Source: Hyaloscypha bicolor E (lineage: Eukaryota; Ascomycota; Leotiomycetes; Helotiales; Hyaloscyphaceae). From it: a stretch of DNA of 64,000 nt. Shown here in pieces: positions 10,601-24,066 of this stretch. The stretch is taken from positions 899,308-963,307 of the forward strand of contig NW_020194684.1 of the NCBI RefSeq assembly GCF_002865645.1, read 5' to 3'. Position 1 is the stretch's first letter. The number at the start of each line of letters is the position of its first letter. A model generated the notes under the pieces. The model searched no databases. It was not told the origin of the DNA and was given only the letters and a program-made list of their open reading frames with translations. Made by a program: the position numbers and the translations under genes.

Positions 10601-13023
10601 ATGGCTACCTCTGTAAACCTTCAGAAACGCAAGCGAGCTGATTCAACTCTTGATTCAATCACAGTTCTCACCATAGCTAAAGAAGCTGCAATCCAAGCGA
10701 CTATTGACGAACGGCATGGGAAACCCTCTAATATAGAGGATAATTCTGATAATTCAGATATTAAACCAAGTAATAAAGAGCTTGAAGATTCGACCCTCTT
10801 TTGGGTTCAGCGGAAGCTTCTTATTAGTGGAAATAAGACGATTATTTTGGAGAAGCCTACAGTTACACAGCGAGATCAGAGACTTATAGAACAAACTAGT
10901 AAGTTTCTTACTTATTTACTTATTTTTATATTATAATATAAGTATACTAAGAATATTTCTAGCTTCCAGAGGCTCGTATTACTCCAAATTAATAAAGGAA
11001 TCAGCAAAGCCATTGAGAACTCAACAAATGCATGCACATAACCAGAGGGCAAAAGATGCTCAAGCTATAGCGCAATCTAGTAGGCTTAAGACCCCTATAA
11101 TTATACCATCTTTTAAACAAAAGAGGCTACAATTCGACATTATTAGGGGGCCAATTGATATCCCTAGGGATGTGCAATTAAGGGAAGAGCAAAGGCTTGA
11201 AGATGAAGACAATGGAGCGAACGAACTACTTCTGGATGCCCTTATTAGAGATGCTTGTGGATATGACGAAGCTCTAGACGTACGAATAACTTATCAGGAA
11301 GTCCTTGACGATGTGGATATAAAGCTAGCACGAACAAAAGACCCCTATACCTCCCGTATAATCGCTGACTTACACTTACTCCGGCAATATACCCAACAGC
11401 TTATAAAGCCAGGGCAATATCGGCTAGGAAGAATCGATGCATCTCTCTTAGTAGCCGCCAGTAATCATCGTTTTAACGATGGAAAGACGCTTGCTCGGCG
11501 AATCAGGGGGTTATTTAATTACTATCGACAGTGGCATGGTATTCCGCAAGAGGCTAGGGGTAGTAAAAGAAATGGAGCGTCTTATCTGGATAACGAGGAC
11601 GTATTCTTAGCCTGTCGAACTTGGTTGATTAATCAAGAGCTTGGAACAATATCACCAAACGATTTCCTAAATGCCGTTAATCAGGAGATTTTACCTCGAT
11701 TATTATCGATAATTAACAAGCCTATTGCTCGCAGTACAGCTTACTTATGGCTCCCTAGGCTCGGCTTTTATCGCCATGAGACTAAGAAAGGGCTTTATGT
11801 GGATGGACACGAACGACCTAATATAATTCAGTATCGTCAAGAGGTGTTTTTACCACTAATAAACGAGCTTTTATCATATACAGTTCAATACGAGGAGGAT
11901 AAAGCTGGTGCGTGGCATACGATTCAACCTATACTCCCAATTGGGGGTCAGGTGCACGTAATATACTTCCACGACGAGAGCTGTTTCCATGGTTTCGATT
12001 ATAAAAAGAGCCTCTGGCTAGCAGATAATCAGCAAAAAATGCCCGGAAAGAGTAAAGGGAGGCTAATTCACGATTCTGAGTTTGTGGGCCCTGAGGGGCG
12101 TATCAGGGTGCCAAATGATAAAGGCATCTTTATCCCAGACGACCCCAATTTGGATGCCCGTCAAATTATATATCCAGGCTCAAATGGAGACCCCTGGTGG
12201 GATACAAAACAGCTACTAGTTCAGATTACTAGGACGCTCGATATATTTGAACAGAAGCACCCAAACTGCATAGCTGTTCTAATATTTGATCAGTCTTCTG
12301 CACACGCTTCGCATGGCGAAGGTGCACTGAACGCCTTTAGTATGAATAAGGCACCAGGGGGGGGTTGAAAAGGGTAATATCAAGCCCTATGGGAGGGATA
12401 CATATTTCCCACCGGAGTGTACGATTCCGGGGCTACAGGGCACCATTCAAGTCCTTTGGCAACTTAATCCGAATGGAGAAAGAGAGCCTAAGGGTGTGGA
12501 ACAGATTCTCATTGAGCGAGGTTGCAATATCCCTGGCTTAAGATTTAAGTACCCAAAGGGTACTAGGTGTACTACACCCCTTGAATACCCTCCCGCTATC
12601 GAACAAACGTGCTGTTTAGCTCGTATTCTATCGAATCACCAAGACTTCTTTGAAGAGAAGTCTCAAGTTGAAGAGCTTATTACGGAGCGAGGGCATAAGG
12701 CTGTGTTTTTACCGAAGTTCCACTGCGAAATCAACCCAATTGAGATGTATTGGGGGTATAGCAAAACTCGATATCGTCAAGTAAAGAAGACTAGCTTCCC
12801 AGATGCCAAAGCTAAGGTAGTAGAGGCACTTGAAGCTTGTTCGATTGAGACTATACGGAGGTTCTGTAATCGTACGTTCCGCTGGATGGATGCGTATCGG
12901 AAGGGATTGAGTATTAAACAAGCTGCTTGGTATATAAAGAAGCAAAGACGCCATAGAACGATATCTAAAACAGTAATGGAGGAATGGGATAATATACAAA
13001 AGCAGGAGAGCGAAGGTAGCTAG
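10601..13023 (+). pseudogene. DDE transposase of element B, one intron, single-base frameshift
   Basis: I read ATG at 10601, exon 1 to 10898, an intron at 10899-10962 (64 bases, GTAAGT..TAG, TACTAAG branch), and exon 2 from 10963. The reading frame is intact until a run of eight G (12357-12364), where the frame ends in TGA. With one G fewer it continues without a stop to TAG at 13021-13023, giving about 785 residues. DDE-type motifs are YFHDES, IFDQSSAH and, after the frameshift, HCEINPIEMYWG (NPIE around the catalytic Glu), placing it near the Tc1/mariner-IS630 group. The large size is unusual for that group. The G-run may be a real lesion, a slippage polymorphism or an assembly error. Confidence 0.85.
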
Positions 13024-13687
13024 AGTTTATGGAATCAGTTTGGCCAAAATTAGCTTGAATCCTATATAACTAGGGCCCTACTATATATATATAATATATA
13101 GTACTAGAGAAAGCTTTATTTGATATTTAAGAAGGTTCTTCTAAGCTTATAGGGCTTAAATATTAATATTATATTAATAATAAGGCTGGTGAGATGCTGT
13201 AATATCCCCTTGAAGTACGGGCTCACGTGACCTTAGCGAGTAGAAATATTCGCGTTTTGTATAACGAAAAATCAATAAAATAAAAAGGGTCCGTGCACTT
13301 TAGGCCTTAATTATTAATAAACCACAAATTATATTAAAAATCCGATTAATAGGTATTTTTCGCCTGGTTCTATTCTATAATCGCATAACTTAGTATAAAT
13401 TAATTGGGGTTGTGGTTAAAAAGTTATTATGGGCGTAAAAGAGCGACCAATTTGTTGCTTTTGGATCGGACCGACTGTATAATCGCACGCTTCCTGAGAG
13501 CTCGTTGGGATTACTCGTGAATTCGGTATAGTAATTTTTCTTTATAGATATATTGAGGGGCTAAAAAAGCTTTAGAAAACAGTTAATTTAATAGTAAAAT
13601 ATTATGTGGGTATTGAATTATGATTTTTGGAAAACAGCGATTTTGGGCGGTTGGGTGGTCTGGGCGGTTGGCCAGTGAAACCTTCTA

Positions 13688-13879
13688 GGTTAAGCTACGA
13701 CGTTCTCACTAAGGGTGAAGGCTTTAAGGATGTCGTTGTCGACGGATATCCTTAAAAAATGCCTCTCGACTCAGGTAAGGAGATGAAGAGGGCTGTTTTG
13801 GACCGCGGCCAGACTGCATTGCACCCTGGCAGTACCTCCTGTCTGTCCAAGAGCATTGAACAGGGTGTGTTGACCCTAA
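13688..13879 (+). pseudogene. GMC oxidoreductase relic, segment 2 of 3
   Basis: The plus frame reads LSYDVLTKGEGFKDVVVDGY, a TAA in place of an expected Trp codon, KMPLDS, then a stretch ending STSCLSKSIEQGVLT. This is the region just before the conserved C-terminal motif of GMC enzymes, where the family usually has a catalytic HPxGT/HPCGT box; here it reads LHPGST. The segment starts right after the TA at 13686-13687 and stops at the next insertion (13880). Confidence 0.85.
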
Positions 13880-13919
13880 TCTGGTTGACCATAGCGACCA
13901 AAAGGCTCAATTCCTGATT

Positions 13920-14168
13920 TTCGCCATTTTCGCCATTTTTCTAAGGCCATACATAATTATTTTGACCCCATTATCTGAACTATATTAAATAACTATATGA
14001 TTCACAGCTTTATATAACTATTTCTAAGGCCCTAGCCAATTATTTTAGCCCTATAATCTGAATTATATTAAATAACTATATAATTCACAGCATTATAGTT
14101 CTATTTCTAAAGCTCTAGCTAATTATTTTGCCTGTATTATTTGAACTATACCAAATAACTATATAATT
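13920..14168 (+). repeat. 3 x 83-base subterminal tandem array (copy 2)
   Basis: The word CTATATRATT ends at 14002, 14085 and 14168, an exact 83-base period. Each unit contains a CTATTTCTAARGC-like stretch and a TAGCYAATTATTTTG-like stretch. It is the inverted copy of the array at 4580-4828. Confidence 0.85.
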
Positions 14169-14339
14169 TACAGCTTGATTTATAGCTTAATCTGAATTAT
14201 TCAGGCTCCTATTTGAGTTATTTTTAGCCCCAGATATCTATAAAATAGGCCCTCAGCTTCTAATCCTCCCTCTAACTTCCTTATATATATACTTTCTCTC
14301 TTTCTCTCTCTCCTTATATATATTTCATATATAATACTT

Positions 14340-17300
14340 TATATATATATAATAGTAGTTTAAACTCAATAAGATCTAGCTATCTGAACTTGTATAGATA
14401 TTTCTAATAATATTTAATACTTCTTTTATATAGAAGAAAATAAGCTCTAGCCCTTAGTTATTAATAGTAGCTCTTAATAAAAGTATATCTTTAATATTAA
14501 TAATTTAGAACTCTTAGATATTATAATTAAGAGTTCCTATATTACTACTATATTTAATATTTTACTTCTTCTTAAAGTTATTAATATAATTTTAATCTAA
14601 TAAATATAAATTACTTCTTCTAAGTTTATATAATCTATACTAAATAATATAGTAATCAAGTTAATACTTAAACTCTTTATACTATTTACTAAAATAGTTA
14701 AAGTATTTTTAAGAAATATTTAAGGATTTCTAAAGAAAAGTAATATAAAATATATAATAATTATATTTATTATAGTTATATAACCTAATATAGTATTCGA
14801 GATATTAATAATATTAAAAAAAAAGAATAATAATAGAAAATAGTCTAAATTCCTTTAAATTATACAAAATAGCCAGATTTTAAAGCCTAGATATTATTCT
14901 AGCTAGAATATGTCTTCTATTATAAATAAATAAATAGAACTACTTTTATTATATTATATAATTATTTGGTTTTTATATAATATCTAATAGATTATATTAA
15001 GCTTTTAATATTTATTTTATTTTAATTTTATTTATAATTATAATTTAGTTCTAAAATATTATATAATAAATATAAAATCTCTTAATATTAAACTAAATTA
15101 AAAAGCTTTATTTCTTTTTTAGATTTTTTTTCTTTTTTAAAAAATTATTAAACTCAATTTATTTAGTTTTTTTTATAGATATTTTTCTAATTCTTTTACT
15201 ATATAATATATTCTAAATAAATAAAATAGTTTTTTCTATCTTTTCTTTAGCTAGAGCTTAATTCTTATTAGTCTAAATATAATCTATTCTAATTTACTTT
15301 TTAGTTTATTTTTCTAAATAAAATACTTCTAAATCTAAAAAAGATTATATTTATTTCTATATATAATTATTTAAACTTTTTCTTTTTTAAAAAATATAGC
15401 TTATTAAGTTCTAAATTATATCTTTTTCTTTTATAGAATTCTTAAGTTCTTAAAATTTAATAAAAAATATACTTTTATACTTTTTAGCTATTTTCTTATA
15501 TTTAAGAATTATAGATTACTAATTTATATATTAATATATAGTTTTTAAGAAGTTAGGAAATATAAATTAGAAAGAAAAAAAGATAGCTTTTTTTAATAAA
15601 ACTAGAACTTAGCTAGAAAAAGATTTCTTTTTAGAAAAATATTAATATATAAATTAAATAAATACTATATAATATATTACTAGTCTCGGAATAAATTAAG
15701 AAAACTTTATTTTAATAGTAGACTTGACTTTTATATATTTGGCTTTAGTTATTTTAATAAACTAGAAATAAATATTAGTTAAAAATAAAAAGAATAGCTT
15801 AGTAAAAGAATTTATTTCTTGAACTATTTAATTATATAATAAGATATAGCTTTATAAAACCGGATACTTTTCTTTTTTAATAGCTTTTAATTAGAAAGAA
15901 ATAAATTCTATTAAAAGAAAAGTTAAAAAAAAGAAATAAAGAAAATAATTTCTTTTTTTTATATAATAATTTAAATAATTTAAATAATTTAAATAATATA
16001 AGAATAGCCTTATATCTTTTTTAATAGTATTAAAAGCTTTTCTAAATAAAGTCTTTATTTTTAATAAATAGAATTAAATAAGACCAGAACTTATAAATAT
16101 ATTTTTAGACTAATATAATTAAATAAAATAAAAGATTTTCTATTATATAAATCTCTTTAGGAAAAAGCTTTTTTAAATTTTATAAAAAGAGGTTATTTCT
16201 ATTCTTTTAAACTATAGCTATTTAAGTTTTATATTTTTCGATTTAGATAATTAGCTCTTTTATATAATTATATATTTAACTATATTTTCTATTAGAATAT
16301 TTATTATAAGTTTATTAATAATAAAGGCTTATATTAGATTTATTTTAAAGACTTTATATTTAATATTACTTTCTAAAATAATATAAATATTATATAATTA
16401 ATAAATAAAAAAAGTATATATATTTTAAAAATATAAAACTAAGAGAATATAAAACTAAGAAAATATAAAACTAAGAAAATATAAAACTAAGAAAATATAA
16501 AAAAAAGAATTAAGCTCTTTATTAAATAGCTAGATATAATATTTTTAAACTTTAAAAAGAGCTAATTATATAAAAAAAATTTAAAACTTAAACTTGAATT
16601 TTTTTATCTAAAATTACAAATAATAAAAAAGAATAAAGGAGCTAATATTCGAATATTTCTATTCTTTTCTAATAATAGTAATAATAAAAGTTTAATATAA
16701 ATTAGCTATAATTATTATATAAAAAATAACTTTTAATTTATATAATTAAATAATAAATATAAAGAAAAATAGGCTTGAATTATTTATTCTAAAAGATTTT
16801 GGCTTTAAATTAATCTAACTAGAATAATTTAAATATAGTTTAATAATTTATATATTATATAATATAAAAGTCTTTTTTTCTTCTTTTTTTTAATTAAAAA
16901 AACTTCTTATTTAAGCTCGGTTCGAGCTTAATAAAACTTAGTAAAAAGCTTTATAAATAATAGAAAAAAAGAAAAGAAAGCTATATAATAGAAGCTATTA
17001 ATAGAGAATACTAGATTACTATTTAAAATCTTAATAATAATTTCTTTTATATTTTGAAATATAAGAAAAGATATTATAAAATTAATTATAAAAATATTAT
17101 AATACTAAGGTTTTAAATTATATAAATTAAATAAATAAGAGATTTCTATATTATATTACTTATATTAGAACTAGCTAGGCTTATTAAAAACATTTCTATA
17201 TATAGAATATTTAGAAAAAAAGCCAGAAATGTTTTTAGAAAGTATTTTTAAATAAAGATTTATTTCTTCTTTTAGGTCTTTTATTCTAATAAGTTTCTTT

Positions 17301-17991
17301 TATCTAGCTATTTCTTATTTTATTTCTTTTTATTTAATTTATTTAAATTATTTTTTCTATTAATATTTATTCTTTTAGTCTATTTTTATTAGAATTATAT
17401 AATTTCTATAAACTTTTAGTTTTCTAAAATTAGCTATCTAAAATAAGATTCGTTTTATTATATCTTTTTAGTATTAATTTTAATCTTTAAAATAGATTCT
17501 AATTATAGGCTTAAGTTTCTACTAATAATATAATATTATATAATAAACTAAAAATAGTAATATATCTTAATATAAAGCTTAAAACTATCTAATTTATTAG
17601 TTTCTTTTATAAAGCTTAAAGAATTAATTTTAATATCTATTTTTTTATTTACTAAAATATTATTATATTAATAATTATATATAAATATTTCTAATTTGAA
17701 TTATATTTTAGTTAAATTAGAAATATTTATATATAGTTACTAATATAGTAATATCTTAGTAAATAAGGAAATAAGCTATAATTTATACTATATTAAAATA
17801 TTATATAATAAGTACTTATTAATATTTATAGCTAATAATCTTAATATATAAAAATAAATTTATAGTTTAGCTAACTAAAAAGCTCTAAAGCTAAAAGAGA
17901 AACTAATAGTAAAGAAATATTAAAGCTCGATTTATTTATTTAAATAAGAATTATATAAATTCCTAAATTAAGCTATATTATAAACTATTAC
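14340..17991. mobile_element. AT-rich internal part of element C, left of the copia insertion
   Basis: Almost pure AT with no open frame. A small tandem repeat lies at 16431-16504: about four and a half copies of a 16-base unit, CTAAGAAAATATAAAA. The remainder presumably held the element's own genes before RIP. Nothing else is recognised. Confidence 0.5.
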
Positions 17992-17996
17992 CTAAA

Positions 17997-18253
17997 TATT
18001 AGTATAGCTATTTCTTTGGAAGTTACGGGATATAGGTAATAGGATATGGAATACGGGATATAGTCATGTAACCTTGCATCTCATTAGTAACTCGACTAGT
18101 AGACTAGACCCCTTTAGGCTTAGTAGATTTAGGGATTGCGTATTAATATTATAATACTATAATCCCTACTTCTAAATAATAACTTTACTAACTATATATA
18201 AATAGTATTCTATAACTTATATAATAGTACTATATATTACTAGTAAACAGATA
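17997..18253 (+). repeat. 5' LTR of copia 1
   Basis: 257 bases, the same length as the 3' LTR. It differs mainly by transitions, and carries more T/A than the 3' copy at the changed sites (for example GTCATGTAACC here against GTTATGTGACC there). No clear primer-binding site was recognised after 18253. Confidence 0.9.
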
Positions 18254-20159
18254 CTAATTAGTTTATATATATAGATTAGAGAATAGAATCTTTTGAGCTA
18301 AAGTATCCGGTAGCCTAAATAAAAATTAATCTAGTCTATATTAAAGGAGGGAATTACCTATTAACTCTATAAAGTATCTGATAGCCTAAGAGAGAAAATA
18401 GCTAGCTCTTACTAAGGACTAATAACTACTTCATTAAAGGGGGGAATTACTTATTAACTCTATAAAGTATCCGGTGGCCTAAAGAAAAAGACTCTAGTTC
18501 TTACTAATTAATAAGCAGTTAGCCATTTAATTATCTATTCATCTATTTAACTATTTACTATCTTTTAAAACCAACTTCTTTCGGCCCCAAGACTACCTTC
18601 TTGGAAACCATCTTTTCCACTTATATAATACCTGTATCTATAGGATACTCTCTCCGGAATATATGCCCTATATATGCCCTTAAAGCTCTTTAACTACTAC
18701 TTCGATTTTACTATTAAATCGAGTCCTTTGAACTTCAGACCCTCCCGGAATCGTAATATTTCATTTCCTAAATTTCTCGTTATAGATGAAATATTTAAGG
18801 GCGAAATATTTACTTTAATACCCTTAATACCTCTAGGTATCTGGGATATCTAATATCTTAACCAGGCATCTGAATCAGGTATCTAAATACCTTTATTACT
18901 AAATCCTTTCTATAAACTACCTTACCTTCAAACCTCTCTTGCTACGAATTACATATATATTAAGAAGGGCTTGGCCCTAGGGATTCGGTATAGCGGAACT
19001 ATAGAATAGATATATATAGATAAAGAAGTAGAAAGACGGTATTAACCTAATTACCTATAGTAATAAGGAAGTCCTGGACTATCTTAATACTAGACTATTC
19101 TAGTATAAGGTAGAGAAGTTAACTAATAACTATCTCTGGGAATTATTTAAGGAGGATTTTAGTAATTTCGACCTCGAAGTACTTAATTATCTAGATTAAT
19201 ATATACTATATAAATTACGAACTACTTTATAATATAGTAGTATTTATATTAAATAAAATAATAAGAAACTTGCTATTATATAGTCCTTAGTTAATACTAT
19301 TTAGGAAGAAGAGTAATATACCTAAACTATAGCTAATATTATTACTACTAGACTAGACCTTAATACGGGCTCTATTATCTTATTATATATATCTCTTAAT
19401 AATAGTATTATAAGAAATTAATAAACTAAACCAATTATTACTTATATTTCTTTACTATCTATAACTGCTCTTACTAGTACCGGACTATAGAAAGCTAGTA
19501 ATAACGGATTTCTACTACTTCTACTACCTTTACTACCTCTAAATGGCCCTTTAGCTAGCCCTCCTACTATAAAGCTAATTAGAGAAGTAGTAAAGATATA
19601 TACCAAAATACAGAAATATAATAGAACTAATAGTAGTTTCGACTAAAAACTTGCTATCTTTCTCGATATCTACTAATATATAGAGCTCCCAGAAAAGGTA
19701 TTAGTAAAAGCTTTTCTTACTATATTAAAGGAACTAGTATAAGACTACTTCTATAATAACTAGCTCTCTTAATATATATATAAAGAAGTCTATATAAATA
19801 TTTATAGTTTCTTTAAAGGCTCCGGTTACTATTATCGAAATTTAGATAAATAAAATACTATTACCTTAATAATTATAATAGTAAAAGATCCTAAAAAGAC
19901 AATATTCAAGCTTATCTAACTACTAATTAATAACTTATATAAATTGCAATATAGCCTTACTCCTGTCTTATAAATTACCGAATTCCTATATAATAAAATT
20001 ATTACCTCCTATTAAGGCTTACTAGTATACTAATATATAGTCTCGGACTCTCCTAATAATCTCGGCTAGCTTATTAATAAGCTCTAATTATTTATTACTA
20101 CCTATAAGAAGAAGTAATAAATTATTACCGAAACCTATTTTACTAATTAATAATACTAT

Positions 20160-23100
20160 TCTCAAAACCCTCCAAGCTACTATTTGTCCGGAAATTATTA
20201 ATACGGATCCAGCTATAACTTCAGAACCTGTAATAACTATTCCAAGCCCTGTAATTATGATAATTATACTTTAAAGTCGTATTTTATATATAAGAGACCT
20301 GAATATTACTTATAGAAGTATATACCAGAGAAATAAGAGGCTAAGAAGGCTCGATTTAAGAATAAAAACGTTTACTAATTTAGATCCCGAAATACCTATA
20401 ACTTTAATAAATACTTTAGTAGTACTTATATATAGTATATTACCGAATTCGAAGGAGAAAAGAATAACGAAAATAGTAAGGACAAACTAGTAAATAATGC
20501 TTTTAAAGCCTTACTAGTAGAAATAGATAAAAGAAAGAAATATTACTCTAATTCCTACTTTACTTCTATTAAAGGCTTCCTAGCCGCTCCTATAGCCCCT
20601 GCTTTTACTATTCCTATAACTAATACTCTTATAAATAACCTTATTTTTTTCTTCTTATATATTAGATAATAGGCGAAAACCATATCTTGGAGCCTATTAA
20701 ATAGATAAAAAATACCCAGATATTTATAATTAATAATATATTAAAATATAATATTTACTACTTTTATAAAGTTATAATTAATACCGGAGCCTCTAGATTC
20801 TTAACTACTAGTTCTAACTAATTCCAAGCTTTATAATAGACTAATAATAGTATTAAACTTAATAAAACTACTAAAGGTTAAGTTAATATCTAGTTTAGTA
20901 TTAAATCTATATTCTTTATTAGATCTATAATAGTAAGAATACTAATTAGGTAAGTATAATTCCATATTATACCTATAAAGACTTTATTTCTATTTAGCTT
21001 AGCTAATATAAATAAGCTAGGAATCTATTTTAATAATCTTACTAATTATCTTATTACTTTTAATAAATACTTTATATCTGTAATATAATATTTTGGATAC
21101 TCTTTCCTGCTTTAGAATACTATTCTATAAAGCTTTATTTCTAAATCCTTTACTTATAACTCCTGCTTTCTTATAGAAGTCAAATTATAATATCTATATT
21201 ACTGTTTTAGTTATCTATTTATTAGTAAGCTCCGAAATATACTAGAACAAATAGGCTATAATATTAATATAGAAGCCCTTAAGTATTTTACGAAATACTA
21301 TAAGTAATACTAGAAATTCGGATAATTACCGGAATAATTTAAATTTAACCTGAGAGATAATATTAGCTTTAATTACTCTATTATTATTAATATTTTCTAT
21401 ATTTCTAGTAAGCTTATACTCTATATTATTAATAAAGGTACTTAATATTAAGCCGGCTAATGGCTTTAAAATATTAGTATATTATATACTTGGGATACCC
21501 TAAAATAGTATTAGATTAATATCTATTTAGGCCCTTCTAATTAGATTATAGCAGATACCGGAAAGTAGTTTACTAGTAAGAAGTTTACTTAGCTTGCAAA
21601 TACTATAGGAACTAAGGTCAAAATTATTCTTATAAAAGCTTATAATTCTGTCGGAATTATAGAATACTACTATAGCCCGATTTAATATACTTATCTTATT
21701 ATTATAGCCGAAATTAATAGAATTAATAAGAATATTATATTCCAAATAGCTTTTAAAGCTATTAATAATTCCGCTAGACCCGATAGTATTATCCCAATTC
21801 TTTTAGTTTATAGTATTTTATCTTAAATAACCAAATATAATACCCTATTATTAACTATATTATAGTAATTAGTAGTACTTAAAAAGGCAATAATAGAAAT
21901 TCAGAAGCTTTGAGCTAGATACTAGATTACAAATACCCTAAATACCCGAAATAGTTCTAGTACTACTAATATTTATAAACTTCCCTTAAATTTGGATATT
22001 CTTATATAATATAAAGGAAATACTAGTTAACCTAGTAATTAGAATAGACTATATAAGCTAGTAGCTATTAACGGGGAGGACTATATACTAGCCCTACTAT
22101 ATAGTAATACTACCTTTTATTTAACCTCTATAAAGCCCTTTTATATAAGGGATATTAAGGTTATTACTAATAGCCCCGAACTTGAACCTATTTCCAAACT
22201 CTATAGTAATACCGAAAGTAATACAGATATGATTTCTTCTACTATTCCTACTATTCTACTAAAGTATAATAGAGGATGCCCTTATAAGAACCCGGATATT
22301 ATAGTATTCCTATAAAACAATAACCTATACGAGAACTCCCGTTAAGTTAAAGTTACTAGCCTCCTAGAAAAGGGTATATTTAAGGTTACTTCCAGATCTC
22401 AGATACTAAAAGAGATATGTATTTTTAATTCCCGGTTTATTAATAAGATCAAGAATAAGAATATAGAGAGAGAGTTTAAGAAATTAAAACTAGTTATCTA
22501 AGCTTATAATAATAGTAAGAAATATATAGTATTAATATAATTGCTTACTATTTAATATATTAGCCAGAGAATTATCTTTAGTATTACTACTATAATAATA
22601 GATACTACGGAACTATATTTATATAATATCTTATAAGCTTATATCTAATTAATAATCTTATTTAACTATAATTTTTATATTAACTCACCTTGCAAGCTTA
22701 CTAGAAAGCTAAATCTGAATAATAATTCGGTTCTAAAAGTTATAAAACCACTATATAGTATACCGGAAGCTGGGAACTACTAGTTTAAGACTTACTATTC
22801 CTACTATATTAATAAGCTTTCTATAGAATAGTCTACTTATAACTCTTGCTTTCTCTATAGCAAATAATTCTTCGGAATTATTGGCCTTTAAACTAATAAT
22901 ACCCTGTTTATTGGAACTAATGATTTTGCAAAAGCAGAGTAACTAAAGCTCTATAAGGCTAAGTTCTTAGCTAAGGAATACAAATGCCTTACTATTAATT
23001 ATAATCTCAAATTTAATAGAGGTATTATCTATATAGATATTACTAGAATTACTCTTATATAGGAATACTAGTATAAAAACCTCTAAACCGTTTCTATAAA

Positions 23101-23830
23101 GAATACTACTACTACAAGTAGTAGGGGTACTATTTGTTAAGATTTCTCTATTAAGAACTAATATATTACCTAATATACTAGAGGAGTATATATTGTATTA
23201 GTCTATTAACCAGAAGCTTTATATAACCTATTAATTACTATTTAAGCTATTAAACCTTTGGAAACTAATATAAAGGCACTTAATAAGTATATTTAATAGC
23301 AAATTGAGAATACTGCCAGAGGACTGAGATTCATAAAGCTAGTAAAGGAGTTCTTATATTTAATTATTTTTACGAATACTTTATTCGCAAATAACAGAGA
23401 TCTCTCCTCCCAAATCGGATATATTCTAGTTCTAGTAGACGGAACTAGATATACTAATATTATTTACTAGTTCTCTACCAAATACAAGAGAGTTACCAGA
23501 AGCGTCCTAGCTTCGGAACTCTATAATATAGCTTATGGTTTTAATATAGGCGCTTTAGTTAAATCTATAATTAATAGAATACTGGAAATAAAACTACTAT
23601 TAGTAGTCTATATAGATTCGAAGTCGTTATATAAATACCTTGTCAAATTGGGAACCACTCGAGAAAAGCGCCTAATAATCGATATAATATGCCTTTGCCA
23701 GGCATACGAATAATAAGAGATCGCAAAAGTCAAATGGATTAAGGGAGAATTAAACCCTGCTAATTCCATAACGAAATCGAAGCCAATAAACGCCCTCAAG
23801 TACCTAATTAATACGAATACCATATAATTG
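20160..23830 (+). pseudogene. Copia 1 gag-pol remains (PR-IN-RT-RH)
   Basis: Plus-strand frames broken by TAG/TAA keep these landmarks in order. A Cys-bearing knuckle-like stretch lies near 20175-20260. A protease site INTGAS lies near 20775-20800. An integrase region (IIADTGK then FTSKKFT, then a block ending YYYSPI) spans about 21530-21690. Reverse-transcriptase remains run about 22430-23050. An RNase H region contains ASELYNIAYGFNIGALVKS and VVYIDSKSLY (about 23510-23640), then GELNPANSITKSKP. Nearly every stop fits C-to-T change of CAG, CAA or TGG. The last 700 bases are clearly less mutated than the rest. The element cannot encode protein now. Confidence 0.88.
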
Positions 23831-24066
23831 GATATAGAGGAATAGGTCGAGTACGGATAGGGCGGAAAATATATATATAGGATAGGAGGAATTTATGGGA
23901 GGAGAAGTTATGTATAAAAGGCTATAGCCTTTAGTATATAACCAAAAACCTCAGAAGTAATATGGATATACAGAACGTTTGGGAATCTGGTACTAGGCCG
24001 GATTAGGGAATTTGCATACGATCGGAGGGAGATACTGTTTTTTCGCGTTTTTTAGAGAGTTTCCAG

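Larger units (their letters stand above)
10291..13477 (+). mobile_element. Tc1/mariner-like transposon B, nearly intact
   Basis: Inverted repeats of 27 bases start CAGTCGGTCCGATCCAAAAG at 10291 and are matched perfectly at 13451-13477. TA target duplications lie at 10289-10290 and 13478-13479. The element is 3187 bases and encodes one large spliced transposase. Its coding part carries almost no RIP-type stops, in sharp contrast to neighbouring elements, so it inserted late or escaped RIP. It is nested inside element A. Confidence 0.92.
9541..13685. mobile_element. TA-flanked inverted-repeat element A (non-autonomous, host of a nested mariner)
   Basis: Ends read GAAGAGTTCACTGGCCAACC at 9541 and, from the other side, GAAGGTTTCACTGGCCAACC ending at 13685. 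The repeats run on to about 9582 and 13645 with an internal AACCGCCCA motif twice. TA is present just outside each end (9539-9540, 13686-13687), as expected for Tc1/mariner-type integration. Removing the nested element at 10291-13477 leaves about 950 bases without a recognisable transposase, so element A is probably non-autonomous. It interrupts the GMC gene between RKGI and the LSYDVLTKGEGF segment. Confidence 0.8.

Noticed and set aside
16431..16504. 16-base tandem repeat considered as a CRISPR-like or regulatory array
   Set aside because: No spacers; units are adjacent and AT-rich, a simple tandem repeat inside a dead element.
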